NCBI RefSeq assembly: GCF_003386665.1
Contig: NZ_QTUB01000001.1
Coordinates: 2,232,001-2,296,000, forward strand
Direction of reading: 5' to 3'
DNA length: 64,000 bases
Source: Xenorhabdus cabanillasii
Lineage (GTDB): Bacteria; Pseudomonadota; Gammaproteobacteria; Enterobacterales; Enterobacteriaceae
Below, one piece after another: positions 31,193 to 42,009 of this stretch (positions are counted from its first letter, which is position 1; each line of letters opens with the position of its first letter). Under the pieces are notes generated by a model, which was given only the letters and a program-made list of their open reading frames with translations, was not told the origin of the DNA and did no database searches. A program made the translations under genes and the position numbers.

Positions 31193-31447
31193 GTGACGCT
31201 GCTGGGCAGCCAATTCCGAAGGTATATATCTATTAAAGGTATTATGGGATTAAGTACCGATGACGCATGGGGAGGTATAGATAATAGATTTGGAGGTAAT
31301 ATTATGTACGATTGGTCTGGAATTGTTTCCACAGATGGTGAATTAACCTTTTTATTTTTAGATAGCCATTATAGTGATAATTCTGGTGACTTTTATGTCA
31401 ATGCCAAAATAGAGTCAAGTTATTCATTTCTTGAAGAAATAACATAA
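31193..31447 (+). pseudogene. LecA-type (PA-IL-like) lectin C-terminal fragment
   Basis: Residues from MGLSTDDAWGGIDNRFGGNIMYDWSG through ELTFLFLDSHYSDNSGDFYVNAKI resemble the C-terminal half of galactose-binding PA-IL-like lectins, including the DNSG turn before the last strand that carries calcium ligands in that family. Only about 65 residues are lectin-like, against about 120 for a full domain, and the N-terminal strands are missing. A truncated remnant is most likely; a short ATG start at 31244 is possible. Confidence 0.55.
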
Positions 31448-31647
31448 AGTTACTTAATTAATATCTATATTAAAAATGCCAAGTGAAATAATATCAATAC
31501 TCTTCACTTGGCTAATAAATATTCTATCATTATCTTGTTTGATATGCTTATAGCTTCTCATATCTTATTATCTAAAATTAACTTACTGCTACGGTAAATT
31601 TTGATATTGTAGGAAAAATTTTCAGGAAAAAATAATGGAGGAAAAAA

Positions 31648-32097
31648 ATGGGGAACCATCTACATTGGAAGAAAGAAAACTATCGAGTTTCAACAGATAA
31701 ATCTCTGTTAGATATCACGGCTATTCACCAGTTTCTTACATTTTCCCATTGGGCCAAAGGAATTGATCTCGAAACAGTACGGTGCTCTATTGAAAACAGT
31801 CTGACATTCGGATTGTTCTACGAAAAAGTGCAGATAGGGTTTGCCAGATTTGTGACAGATTTTTCAACTTTTGGATACCTGTGCGATGTTTATGTATTGG
31901 AAGAATATCAAAAACAGCAGTTAGGAAGCTGGTTAATGACATGCTGCCAATCTCACCCTGTTATTCAACGACTGCGAAGAGTAATGCTGGTGACTTCATC
32001 TGCACATTCGTTATACGAAAAGTTTGGCTATTCTCCTGTTAATCGTGAGAATTTTGTCTGGCAAATATTTCGTCCAGATGTTTATGAAAAAAATTGA
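31648..32097 (+). CDS. GNAT-family N-acetyltransferase
   Basis: A 149-residue single-domain acetyltransferase. The core is FARFVTDFSTFGYLCDVYVLEEYQKQQLGSWLM: the strand pair followed by the acetyl-CoA loop Q-x-x-x-L-G (about 89-94), with the CoA-binding helix after it. The closing Tyr motif is LYEKFGYSPV (about 126-135). A good AGGAAAAAATAATGGAGG stretch precedes the ATG. It converges with the PfkB kinase gene. Substrate unknown. Confidence 0.85.
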   Translation: MGNHLHWKKENYRVSTDKSLLDITAIHQFLTFSHWAKGIDLETVRCSIENSLTFGLFYEKVQIGFARFVTDFSTFGYLCDVYVLEEYQKQQLGSWLMTCCQSHPVIQRLRRVMLVTSSAHSLYEKFGYSPVNRENFVWQIFRPDVYEKN

Positions 32098-32109
32098 TAC
32101 CAAACAAGG

Positions 32110-33207
32110 CTACCGATGTTTAAATTTATTGGGAAAGATGACAATGTCTTCTGATGACAATGTGAATGCAGAACATTGCTGAGAAAATTGAACACTATCT
32201 TCCAGTGTCATTCCGGCTAGCCAGCAGTGAGCAAGCCCTGCCATCATTGCATCACCGGCTCCATTTGTATTGACGACATTACTCATTAATGCGCGTGAAT
32301 GACCTGCTTTATTATCTAATTCACTATAATACACACCTTCTGCATCCATACTTAAAATTATTCGTTGGACACCCTGTTGATGAAACCAGGATGCAGCAAT
32401 GGCTGCGTCTTCCAATGTTTCAATCTCAATACCACTAAGTATTTTGGCTTCGGAGCGATTAGGTTTCAGAGTGTGGATATAGGATAGCCAATGGCGGATA
32501 TTAGACGCTTTGAAGGTGGAAACGGTATCAACAAAAATCGGAACATTATTAGCGTGGCTGAATATCCATTCCAATGATTCCTGAGATAAATTGCAGTCAA
32601 GCACTAATACACTGGCATTTTGGATAAGTTTTTTAGATTGAGTCAGTAACGAGGGAGTAAGTTTATCCAGAATGCTCATATCATTTACAGATATGATACA
32701 CTTTCCATTTTCATCAATAAATGAATTGCAGATTGATGTTTTTTCATCATCCAGCTTATGTAAATATTTAATATTAACGCCAGATAATTTTGTTTGTTCT
32801 GACAGAAGCTTGCCATGTTGATCGTTGCCAACGACGGAAATTAAATAACTTTCATTTTTTAATGCAGCAATATTCTGAGCGATATTTCTCCCGACCCCAC
32901 CGGGGGTCGAGATTATTTTCCCTGGGTTGGAATCATCATATACTACTTTAGCAAAGGTATAGCTGGTTATATCTATATTAGTTGCACCAATTGTAACAGC
33001 ATAAACATCATTGGATAAAATATAACCTTTCCCTTTGATATAACCTTTTTTACTTAGGTTCATAATATGCCCTGCAACACACGAGCGACTAATTCCAAGA
33101 ATATCTGCAATTTCTTGCTGTTGGATAAAAGGGTCTCGTTTTAAAATTTTCAGTATTTGGGTTTCCCTATTTGACATATTATAGCCTTGGTTACTTTTTG
33201 TATGCAT
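32110..33207 (-). CDS. PfkB-family sugar/nucleoside kinase with N-terminal winged helix
   Basis: The 365-residue protein joins a DNA-binding-like winged helix (RETQILKILKRDPFIQQQEIADILGISRSCVAGHI, about 13-47) to a ribokinase-fold kinase. The kinase shows GGVGRNIAQNIAAL (about 94-107) and the catalytic NTNGAGDAMMAG signature (about 322-333), with Asp as base. This layout matches the pseudouridine-kinase/YeiC-like group. The start is either 33207 or the Met at 33177 (MSNRETQ), the latter fitting family N-termini better. No glycosidase or transporter is adjacent. Confidence 0.85.
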   Translation of the reverse strand: MHTKSNQGYNMSNRETQILKILKRDPFIQQQEIADILGISRSCVAGHIMNLSKKGYIKGKGYILSNDVYAVTIGATNIDITSYTFAKVVYDDSNPGKIISTPGGVGRNIAQNIAALKNESYLISVVGNDQHGKLLSEQTKLSGVNIKYLHKLDDEKTSICNSFIDENGKCIISVNDMSILDKLTPSLLTQSKKLIQNASVLVLDCNLSQESLEWIFSHANNVPIFVDTVSTFKASNIRHWLSYIHTLKPNRSEAKILSGIEIETLEDAAIAASWFHQQGVQRIILSMDAEGVYYSELDNKAGHSRALMSNVVNTNGAGDAMMAGLAHCWLAGMTLEDSVQFSQQCSAFTLSSEDIVIFPNKFKHR

Positions 33208-33950
33208 ACTTTTATTTCATATTGGGCGGACAGTAAAGGTTATTTTTATAATTTATTCAGCTTTTGAGAAAGTGATCGTAAGTTTGGTTGGATTGATTTT
33301 TTGCTAATATTGTGATCTGTGTCATAAATATTATTCTGATAAATCAACAATGTTTAGGATAATAAAAGTGTTTAGATTGTAAACTATATTTTGTTCTGAA
33401 TAAAATTGTTTTATATCAAATCGTTATGGTTAATTATGTTTCTTGCAAACAAGTGTTTGGTTTTTATGGAATAGCCTTTTGATATCATGCGATAACGAAA
33501 GATATTTCATATCTTAATATATTACATTCACATTTCACATAATGAAATTAAAAATTTTGTCTAAACCTGCCTGATGCTATCGGAAACAAGTCTGGTTTCT
33601 ATATTGTCAGATAACAACGTTGGTATTTAAGTCTATCTTCATGATATGAGGTGTTTTTCACAAATTACCTTTATTTGAATATATATTTATTGTTATCCAT
33701 CTGAATAAAATATTTTATGATTTTGATTATATTGACAAAAATAGATTATTAATTTTATTTATTATAATTTTCATAGGGATAATTGGCGTTTTTTTATTAC
33801 ATTAATGTTATTAGGTGGTTATGCATTAATATATTTCTTGTTGGTGTTTATGAATTGTTTGTATTTTATCTGTAAAACTATGGCAATATGCAAGTGCTAA
33901 ATTTGAAGTTAATTAATTGTGATTAAAAAATTGTCAGAGTGAATTAATAT
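33208..33950. other. AT-rich intergenic region upstream of tpsB
   Basis: About 740 bp, very AT-rich, with no credible open frame. It separates two divergent genes and ends at a Fur-box-like element. Confidence 0.55.
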
Positions 33951-33969
33951 ATTAATGATAAGCATTAAT
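33951..33969 (+). promoter_or_regulatory. Candidate Fur box before tpsB
   Basis: ATTAATGATAAGCATTAAT agrees with the 19-bp consensus GATAATGATAATCATTATC at 14 positions by hand count and contains the dyad TTAATG/CATTAA. It lies 21 bp before the tpsB ATG. Iron control of haemolysin two-partner loci is known in Serratia and Photorhabdus, which makes the match plausible. Regulation here is inference. Confidence 0.55.
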
Positions 33970-33989
33970 TGATTATTTTGGTGCCCTAT

Positions 33990-35684
33990 ATGATTAGAAA
34001 ACTCACAACAATATTTATATTTTTAATACCGTATATCTCTTTTACAATATCTGCTGCTCCGGTAAGCCTTAATGAAAATTTATCGCCATCTGTCGTGAGT
34101 GAAGGAATAAATAATTTACAGAACAGTGAAAGAGAGATTAACAAACTCATTGAACAGAGACGGCATCAGGCAATACTCAATCGATCAGAACAGAATTCTG
34201 CAAAAAAATCATCACCAAAGCTCGCGGAGTCACTCGCGGAGTCAAAAAAATGTCTGCCAATTAGTGGCATTTATATGCAGGGAATATCATTATTGTCAAC
34301 CTCTGATCTGAAAACACTAAGTGCTATTCCTGGTGATTGTATTACCAGTAATTATATTAATAGATTAGTGTCAGAAATTACGAATCTTTATATTCAGAAA
34401 GGTTATGTTACAGCCAGAGTAAAACTCATTCCGCCTGATTATGATAAGAAATTGGGCATCAGCGTCATAGAGGGTTTTGTTGAAGATATTCGGGGAGGAG
34501 ATCGCTGGGTTAATAGCAAAACTCTTTTTCCTGATTTAAAGAATAATCCATTAAATGTACACCAACTCGATCAAGGGTTAGATCAGGCAAATCGTCTGCA
34601 ATCAAACAGAACTACATTGGATATCTTGCCGGGTACAGTCAATGGAGGTTCTATCATTCTCTTGAATAACAAACATAGCGCCCCCTGGAAAGTCTCTGTG
34701 ACAACTGATAATTATGGACAAAAAAGTACCGGGAAGTGGATGGGAAGGTTAAATACCAGTTTTGACAGCCCATTGGGATTATCAGATTTTATTAGTTTCA
34801 GTGGAAACTCTACACTAAATACTTCTAAAAAAAAGTATAACCATTCTTATATCTTACTTTACTCACTTCCTTATGGCGAGATGACATTCAGCGGATTTTA
34901 TGTTGATTCCCAATATAGAAATAAGATGCATTTACAGGTTAGGTCAATAAATATAAGAGGAAATGCTGAGCAAACAGGAATGCGTGCTGATTGGGCATTT
35001 CACCGTAATCAAAAACAAATAGATACATTAAGTACACAGGTAGTATATAAAAAAGGAAATAATTATTTAAATGATGAAAAACTCATAACAAGTAGTGAAA
35101 CTGTTAGTCTTGTTTCTCTTAGTGTTAATCATTTTCAAGTTATTCCTACAGGTATTTTTACCTTTAATATGGGAATTGATAAAGGAATGCCATGGTTTGG
35201 TGCACAGACAGTTATGGACAAGAATTTTATTAAAGGTCAAATGTCACTGAATCTGAAAAAGAGGTTTACACTGTTTAAAATCAACCTATTTTTTTTGATA
35301 GTGAATTTTATACACAATATAGTCGAAATCGGTTACCGGCTATGGAATGTATAGATATTAGTGATAAAAGTAATATTCGAGGATTTAATGAAAGTTTCTT
35401 ATGCTCTGATAATGGCTGGTATTTAAAAAACACATTGTCTTATCCGATCTCTATACCTCAAGGCTCTCTGACATTAAGTTTTTGGTGGAGATTTAGGTCA
35501 GAGTAAAAGTTATAACAATAAAGGTGAATGGATAAATGCTATAGGATTGAATGCCGGACTGACACTACATTACCAACAATTGTTTGCTGATATTCAAGTC
35601 AGCCAAGGAAAAATCTTGTCTCCACAATATCGGGGGCTTGATAACCCCATACAGCTATTAACACGTTTCTCTTACAGTTTCTAA
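33990..35684 (+). pseudogene. Two-partner secretion transporter TpsB (ShlB/FhaC type), frameshifted
   Basis: Outer-membrane Omp85-like transporter that exports a TpsA partner. ATG 33990 opens a signal peptide (MIRKLTTIFIFLIPYISFTISAA). Then come an N-terminal helix/linker, POTRA segments (CLPISGIYMQGISLLS...; YVTARVKLIPPDYDKKLGISVIEGFVEDI) and the start of the barrel. The frame breaks at T8 (35289-35296) and again at T5 (35479-35483). Removing one T at each restores SEFYTQYSRNRLPAMEC... and GDLGQSKSYNN...LLTRFSYSF, the aromatic C-terminus of a barrel protein. Possible real decay, slippage or assembly error. Confidence 0.85.
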
Positions 35685-35764
35685 TTCTTAAGTAATCACT
35701 TTTACTTTTTTAAACCTATTTTTTGATTACACATAGTAATAATTAGAAACACAGGAGTAATTAT

Positions 35765-38700
35765 ATGAAAAATAATTGTTTTAGATTATCACCTACTGGT
35801 CGGCTTGCTGTGTCAGTGGCAATTATTATGATCTTTAGTTCAAATGGTTTTGCCAATGGGATTACACCCGGAGGTGATCCATCACACCAACCTGGTGTAA
35901 CAAATGCTAAAAATGGAGCAGTGGTCATTAATATTGCTGCTCCTTCAGAATCAGGGTTATCACATAATCAATATGAAGATTTTAATGTTTCTAAAGATGG
36001 TGCAGTTTTCAATAATTCACTAACAGACGGTAATTCACAATTGGCTGGCAAGTTATCGGCTAATAATAATTTGCATGGCCGGGCGGCACAGATCATTTTA
36101 AATGAGGTTATCAGCCGTAACCCTTCTTTATTACTGGGTAAACAAGAAGTTTTTTGGCGTGGCGGCAGATTATGTATTAGCCAATCCCAATGGTATCACT
36201 TGTAATGGGTGTGGTTTTTATCAATACAAATCAGTTATCGCTGGTTGTAGGTAATCCACTAGTTGATAAAGGTGTTTTGAAAGGGTTTAACACGTTTGAA
36301 GGTAAAAATAGTCTGAAAATTGGTGAAGAGGGCCTGGTACATAACGCTGTTATAAATCTTATTGCACCCCAAATTAATAGCCTTGGTAAAATTAGTACCA
36401 GTCAGGATCTTAATATAATAACAGGTCAAAACAAAATTTCTGCTGATGGCCAACTATTGGATACAAAAAAATCAGCAGTAGGTTTACTTGATAGCTATTA
36501 TTTAGGCAGTATGCAGGCTGGCCGTATTCGGTTATTAAGTACAGATAAAGGTAGTGGTGTTAATTTGCAAGGCGAAATGGCAGCAGGTGGTGGTATTAAT
36601 ATTGAATCCAAAGGAAAGTTAAAATTGGAAGGAGCCAGACTGAAAGGAGGTGATCTTGAATTAAAAGGTGACACTATTTTATCCCAGGGCTCTTTAGGAG
36701 AAGTTTCCTTCAAAGATGAAAAATCAGAAAGATATATTATGAGCGGAAATAGTACTCGAAAAGAGAGGAAGTTGCAGTCTGTTGCTCATACCAGGTTAGA
36801 AGGTAAAAATATTACATTGAATGCCAAAAAAGATAATAAAATTATGGCAACAGATATTTATGGTGACAATATCAATCTAACCGGTGAAAATCTGAAATTA
36901 GAAGGACAGCAATATAATCAGCATACTGAGGATAATGAAGAACAATGGAAATTTTTATGGAAGGACAGTAAAACGAATACCTATGATAAATTTCGACAGG
37001 ATGGAAATCATATTCAAGCAAGTGATAATATCAAATTAACCGCAACAGATGAGGATATTTAAAATACAAGGTAGCCAGATTGATGCGGGTAATAATATAT
37101 TATTATCAGCTAAGCGTGATGTAGTAATAGACAATCTGCTAGAAAATGAAAAAACGAGTAACCAGGAATATATCAGACTTGATTCTGGTAAATTAACGAC
37201 AGGAAATAAAGAAAAAAGCTATTCCATCCAGAAAAATATCAGAAGTGAATTGAATGCTGGTAGTGATTTGGGAATTGAAGCAAATGGCAATGTTGAATTA
37301 ATTGGTGCTAAAGCCCATTCCGGAAATAATTTAATTATTAAAGCAGGTAAACAAGCCAGGATTCTTTCTAAATCTTTCGATAATAATAAAGCAACAGATG
37401 CTAATAACTTGACTTACTGGGGAGGGATTGCAGGAGGAAAGAATAAAAATAATTATACTGAGGATAAACAAAATCAATCTTCGGATATAACAGCGAATGG
37501 ACATATATTATTGGGCGGTGATGATGGAATTAGGATTACCGGAAGTAACATTAAAGCGGGTGAAGGAGCATACTTTAAAACAATTAATGGTGATTTAATA
37601 ATTGATAATGCAGTCAATTATCATCAAAATAACATTGATGAGAGGAATGGAACTGTCTTTAATATTACTAAAGATTCTAATAAAGAAAAAGAATATAAAG
37701 GGACAGCACTGCAAAGTCAGGTTATTTCTGATGCAGATTTGAAATTACTCAGTGGTAAAGACATTGAAGTGGTGGATAGTTTGATAAAAAGTGCAAATAA
37801 TTTGAATATCGATGCACTTGGTGATGTAAAAGTTTCCTCTTATGGTGAAAAGTATGATCAGCAGAAAATAAAATCTTTTCTTAAAGTAGGATTTATATTT
37901 AAACCTTATGATAAAAAAGATAGTGGAAAAATTTTTGATGTTGGGCCTGTTATTAATTATACCAGTGATAGCCAACAACAAGGAAAAATAACACAAAAAT
38001 CATCAAAGCTTAGTGGCGGGAATATATCTATTAATGCCAATAAAGATGTGACTATTATTGGCTCAGATATAGAGACGAAAAATGGTGATGCTCATATTTC
38101 AGCTGACAACATCTCCTTCCTTGCAGCCGATAATGAAATTTCAAAAAATCAATCTCATTCATCTACTAACGTTGGTTTAGTGTTTTCTTTGAGTAAGGGG
38201 GGTATTGGCGCTGCTATTGGTACTAAATATGGCAATATCAATAATTCTCAGCAGCAGAAGATTGCAAGAGTATCAAAAACGAATATCGCTGGTAACCTCA
38301 AATTAACTGCAAGGGATAAATTAGAGCAGCAAGGGACTCAGCATAATGTCGCTGGCAGCTATGATGTTGATGCCAATCGTATAGAAAACCGGGCAGCTGT
38401 AAATAGTATCACTACTTCTTCAGGTAATTTGACAGCAGGAGGAGCTGTAGGAATTTCTTTTAATATGAAAAACAATTCTCCCGGTGTTTATCTTGATGTT
38501 GCAGCTAAGGGAAGTAACCACATACAAAATTCCGGTGTATCAAATGATAATGTTACCTCAATAAAGGCTAATAATATTAACGTTAATGCCAGAGGAGATG
38601 TTTATGATCAGGGGACACAATACTATGCAACTGGTGGAGATATAGAGCTAAAAGCGAATAATCATATCAGTGAAACGGCATTTAATCATAAAGAAATAAA

Positions 38701-39949
38701 TGTTTTTGATACATCAGGCAACGCAGGTTTACAAGTGGGTTTTGACATCATGTCTCAGGAGATCGTCGCTAAAGGGACAGGAAAAGGCGGTTCATCATGG
38801 AGTTTTAAATCCCGCGCTGATGCTATAGCTAGTGATTTCAAGGCAAAGAAAAACATTAATATTCAGACTAAGCATGATGCCAGATATCAGGGGGTATCTT
38901 TTGATACAGAAAATGGGAAAACTACCATAAATGCGGGAGATAATATCAGCTTCAATCAGGTAAATAATATTAATAAAGTTTCTAATACAAATTATAGTGT
39001 TGGAACTGGGATTCAGGTGGGATTCAATGTTACTACTGGTGTAGTTGATTCTGGTGCTATTATTGCTGGTGCGCAATATGCTACAAGTGATGAAAATACA
39101 ATAATAGCGAAAAACAGCAATGTTAAAGGAGCACAAGGCGTTAGTTTAACTGCTGGCAACAATTTATCCTTACAAGGCACAAATGTTTCTGGTAACCAAG
39201 TTGATTTAACAGCAAAACAGGGGGAGATTGCTATTACATCAGCCCAGGATAGTGTAAAGAAAAATGGTCTTCAAATTGGTGGTGAAGGGGGAGTCAGTGC
39301 TGCAATTAATGGCTCAAAATTGAATCAATTAGGTGTGAAAGTTTATGGAGAGTTTGGTAAAGAGTATGCTAATGCAGTTACCAACCATAACAGCCAGATT
39401 ATCGGTGAAACTGTTACGTTGAATAGTGGAAAAGATACAACGCTTAGAGGGGCTAATATCGTAGCGGATAGGATGAATGGTAAAATTGGAGGGCATCTTA
39501 ATATTGAAAATGCCAAAAATATCAATAACAGGCAACTGATCGATGTTGGTGCTGGATTCAATTTCAATGGAAGTAATATATTGAATAATAACCAGCCAGC
39601 TAATTTTTGGGGAATATTGGCTAAAGTCAAAGATGTGCTGACTGGGATAAAACCAAGATTTAAATTTAATTATGATAAATATGATCATACAGATTTAGTA
39701 AGCCAATCTGGTATTTCTGACGTCAGTAGTATTGATCTCAATGTAGCAGGTAAAAATTATCGGATCGGAAAGAGAAATGATGGTAATAAACAGCTCATTA
39801 ACTTTAATACTCAAGCAAGAATAAATCATTCGATCACAGCATGTAATAAAGGAGAAAAAGAATCTGCGGAAATACCTTGTTATCCTGTTCAAATTATAGC
39901 AGACATTCAAAGTTATGATGAAAAAACAGGAATGCTTCAGGGAAAATAA
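35765..39949 (+). pseudogene. TpsA haemolysin/haemagglutinin-like exoprotein, frameshifted
   Basis: Secreted partner of the upstream transporter. ATG 35765 follows AGGAG and opens a long TPS-type signal peptide. The secretion domain contains the diagnostic NPNGITCNGCGF in the middle frame (about 36180-36215) and NPLV-type repeats after it. The rest is a beta-helix repeat region rich in Asn/Gly. Three breaks (T6 at 36150-36155, T5 at 36215-36219, TTT at 37058-37060) are each repaired by removing one T, giving about 1390 residues. No VENN motif or CdiA-type toxin tip follows, so ShlA/HpmA-like rather than CDI-like. Confidence 0.82.
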
Positions 39950-39998
39950 AATGTTATCAATTAAATTGAATATTGTTTTTTTATTAATTATAAATAAT

Positions 39999-40029
39999 AA
40001 CAATGACGCAATCACATTGCGTCATTGTT
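39999..40029. repeat. Perfect 14-bp inverted repeat after tpsA
   Basis: AACAATGACGCAAT and its complement ATTGCGTCATTGTT are separated by CAC. There is no T-run immediately after it on either strand. It overlaps the 3' end of the VOC remnant and lies 50 bp past tpsA. It may still act as a bidirectional transcript-end hairpin. Confidence 0.6.
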
Positions 40030-40236
40030 ATGCTTCCTGTCTTTCATTTGAAGCGATTGCTAATAATAAATTGCAATCACTTTCAGGATTGGGTGTTACG
40101 ACAACCCATCTTTTACCTGGTTGTGAGTGTCTTCCACTAGCGTAGATCCCAATTTACTGGTGTAATAATCAATGGTTTTATCATAATCATCAATAACAAT
40201 GGCGACGTAACCCAGACATCTTTTTTGTGTTCTCAT
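40028..40236 (-). pseudogene. VOC/glyoxalase-family protein remnant
   Basis: From ATG at 40236 the - strand reads MRTQKRCLGYVAIVIDDYDK then TIDYYTSKLGSTLVEDT, the typical first beta-alpha-beta of vicinal oxygen chelate proteins. In another frame it continues QPGKRWVVVTPNPESDC to a stop at 40028. About 69 residues remain of a normal 120-140, with a frameshift between the two pieces. A decayed gene. Confidence 0.65.
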
Positions 40237-40254
40237 CGTATTCCTAATTTAAAA

Positions 40255-40380
40255 TTACAGCATCCGTGTCCCTAAGGTCACATTTTTTTCGGCTTTAATG
40301 ATTTTGCCAACGCGAATATCGAGGGCCATAAAAGTAGATATATCTGTGAGATGGTTTTCAGGATTTTGCATGCGATCCAT
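40255..40380 (-). pseudogene. tRNA-binding-domain (CsaA/YgjH-like) remnant
   Basis: A 41-codon frame with FMALDIRVGKIIKAEKN, the opening strand pair of the EMAP-II/CsaA-type tRNA-binding domain, then an early stop. The normal domain is about 110 residues, so this is a truncated relic next to the VOC remnant. Confidence 0.5.
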
Positions 40381-40605
40381 CTGTTAATAATAGGTTAATT
40401 ATATTGGAGGTGATTGTAACAAACAGCACATAAGAATGTTTGTTTAACTTTGTGAGCTAATTCACGTGGATAAGAAACACATATCATTATGAGTGCATCA
40501 AATAATTATTCAGTACATTATTCTATGGCAATAATATAGCTTTCTGAGCCTGCTCAATGGCGAAGCTATGCAACCCGATATGATGCAATCTTCCGGAGCT
40601 AACAA

Positions 40606-41151
40606 ATGATTTTAGTAACTGGTGGAGCACGCAGTGGAAAAAGTGCTTATGCTGAACGGTTGATTACTGAGCACTGTGAACAGGTATTGTATATCGCTAC
40701 GGCTCAAATTACGGATGAGGAGATGGCTGTTCGTATTGAACGACATCAGCAAGATCGCCCTCCACATTGGCGAACCTGGGAAGGATATCAGGAACTGGGA
40801 AATGTTATCCGTCAGCACCGTAAGCCGGAAGAGGGAGTTATACTTGAATGTGTGACCACATTAATTGCCAATCTTTTATTTGATAAATCAGAAGGTGAAT
40901 CACCCGATAAACTGGATTTCACACCATTGGAGGTGTTTGTTCACCACCAGATAGATGATTTGATCGATGCTTGCCTGAATTGCCCGATGCCTGTTTATTT
41001 AGTGACTAATGAATTGGGGATGGGGATTACACCTGAAAATCGACTGGCTCGTCATTTTATTGATATTGCCGGACGAGCCAACCAGAAACTGGCGCAGGCA
41101 GCAAAAGCAGTCTGGTTGACGGTTTCTGGTATTGGAGTGAAGATTAAATGA
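40606..41151 (+). CDS. cobU: Bifunctional adenosylcobinamide kinase / guanylyltransferase
   Basis: Phosphorylates adenosylcobinamide and transfers GMP to it in late cobalamin assembly. The P-loop is [15 protein letters not shown] (about 4-18). The second nucleotide site region is [12 protein letters not shown] (about 83-94). The protein ends [10 protein letters not shown] at 181 aa, the usual length. Its stop overlaps the cobS start by 4 bp, indicating a coupled cobUST operon. No cobalamin riboswitch pattern is evident in the 220 bp upstream. Confidence 0.93.
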   Translation: MILVTGGARSGKSAYAERLITEHCEQVLYIATAQITDEEMAVRIERHQQDRPPHWRTWEGYQELGNVIRQHRKPEEGVILECVTTLIANLLFDKSEGESPDKLDFTPLEVFVHHQIDDLIDACLNCPMPVYLVTNELGMGITPENRLARHFIDIAGRANQKLAQAAKAVWLTVSGIGVKIK

Positions 41152-41912
41152 AATTGAAACTTTTTTGGGCAACATTACAGTTTATGACACGGCTTCCCGT
41201 GCCTGCAAAATGGGCTCAAGGTGCTGATTTTCGCCAGCTAGGGCGTGGTATACCAACTTTCCCTCTGATTGGCCTTATTGTCGGTGTAATTGCATCCTGT
41301 CTTGCTCTGGCAATAAGTCAATCTGGCGGGGGCGTGTATATTGGTGCAATCGGTTATGCGTTAGCTTTGGCACTTCTGACTGGCGGATTGCATTTAGATG
41401 GTCTGGCTGATACCTGCGACGGGATTTTCTCCAGCCGTCAGAGGGAAAGAATGCTGGAAATTATGCAGGATAGTCGTCTTGGAACGTATGGCGGGCTGGC
41501 CCTGATTTTTTGTATCCTCATTAAAATGCTTGCTGTTGTTGAACTTGCCTATCATCCTCCCCTGAAATTATTAGCCTTATTATCCTGTGCTCCTGTTGTT
41601 GGGCGTACTGTTGTTGTGCTGTTGATGTTTGAGCAGCGTTATGCCCGTGAAAATGAAGGGATGGGGAGCAGTTATATTGGTCGCATTACCCCACGTGGTA
41701 CGGTCCTTGCTTTACTGACAGGGACAGTATTGGTGATGATACTTGGCGATTGGCAGGGATTATCTGCAATGATGGTTACGATGATCGCCATTTTTTTACT
41801 TTCTCTCTATTTTAATTATCGGTTGGGAGGGCAAACCGGAGATACGCTGGGAGCGGCAATTGAAATAGGCGAAGTGGTTTTTTTACTGACTTTAATTTTG
41901 ATTTGGAAGTAG
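41148..41912 (+). CDS. cobS: Cobalamin synthase (adenosylcobinamide-GDP ribazoletransferase)
   Basis: Integral inner-membrane enzyme joining adenosylcobinamide-GDP to alpha-ribazole (phosphate). The 254-residue protein has several hydrophobic spans. It carries the conserved FMTRLPVP (about 12-19) and the metal-binding [14 protein letters not shown] (about 79-92), then DSRLGTYGG (about 107-115) and [10 protein letters not shown] near the C-terminus. Confidence 0.94.
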   Translation: MKLKLFWATLQFMTRLPVPAKWAQGADFRQLGRGIPTFPLIGLIVGVIASCLALAISQSGGGVYIGAIGYALALALLTGGLHLDGLADTCDGIFSSRQRERMLEIMQDSRLGTYGGLALIFCILIKMLAVVELAYHPPLKLLALLSCAPVVGRTVVVLLMFEQRYARENEGMGSSYIGRITPRGTVLALLTGTVLVMILGDWQGLSAMMVTMIAIFLLSLYFNYRLGGQTGDTLGAAIEIGEVVFLLTLILIWK

Positions 41913-42009
41913 TTTTTTGAAAAATAGCTTTTAGAAATTGGTCTATGGAGAGTAAATGAATGTGGTTTTCTTTAAGCATCCAATCTGAAATTTGGCCGGA
42001 AGGATAATT

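Noticed and set aside
35765..39949. Contact-dependent inhibition (CdiA) interpretation of TpsA
   Set aside because: There is no VENN motif, no toxin-like C-terminal tip and no small immunity gene after the stop.
40381..40605. Possible cobalamin riboswitch before cobU
   Set aside because: I looked for the B12-box consensus and the surrounding stem pattern and did not see it.
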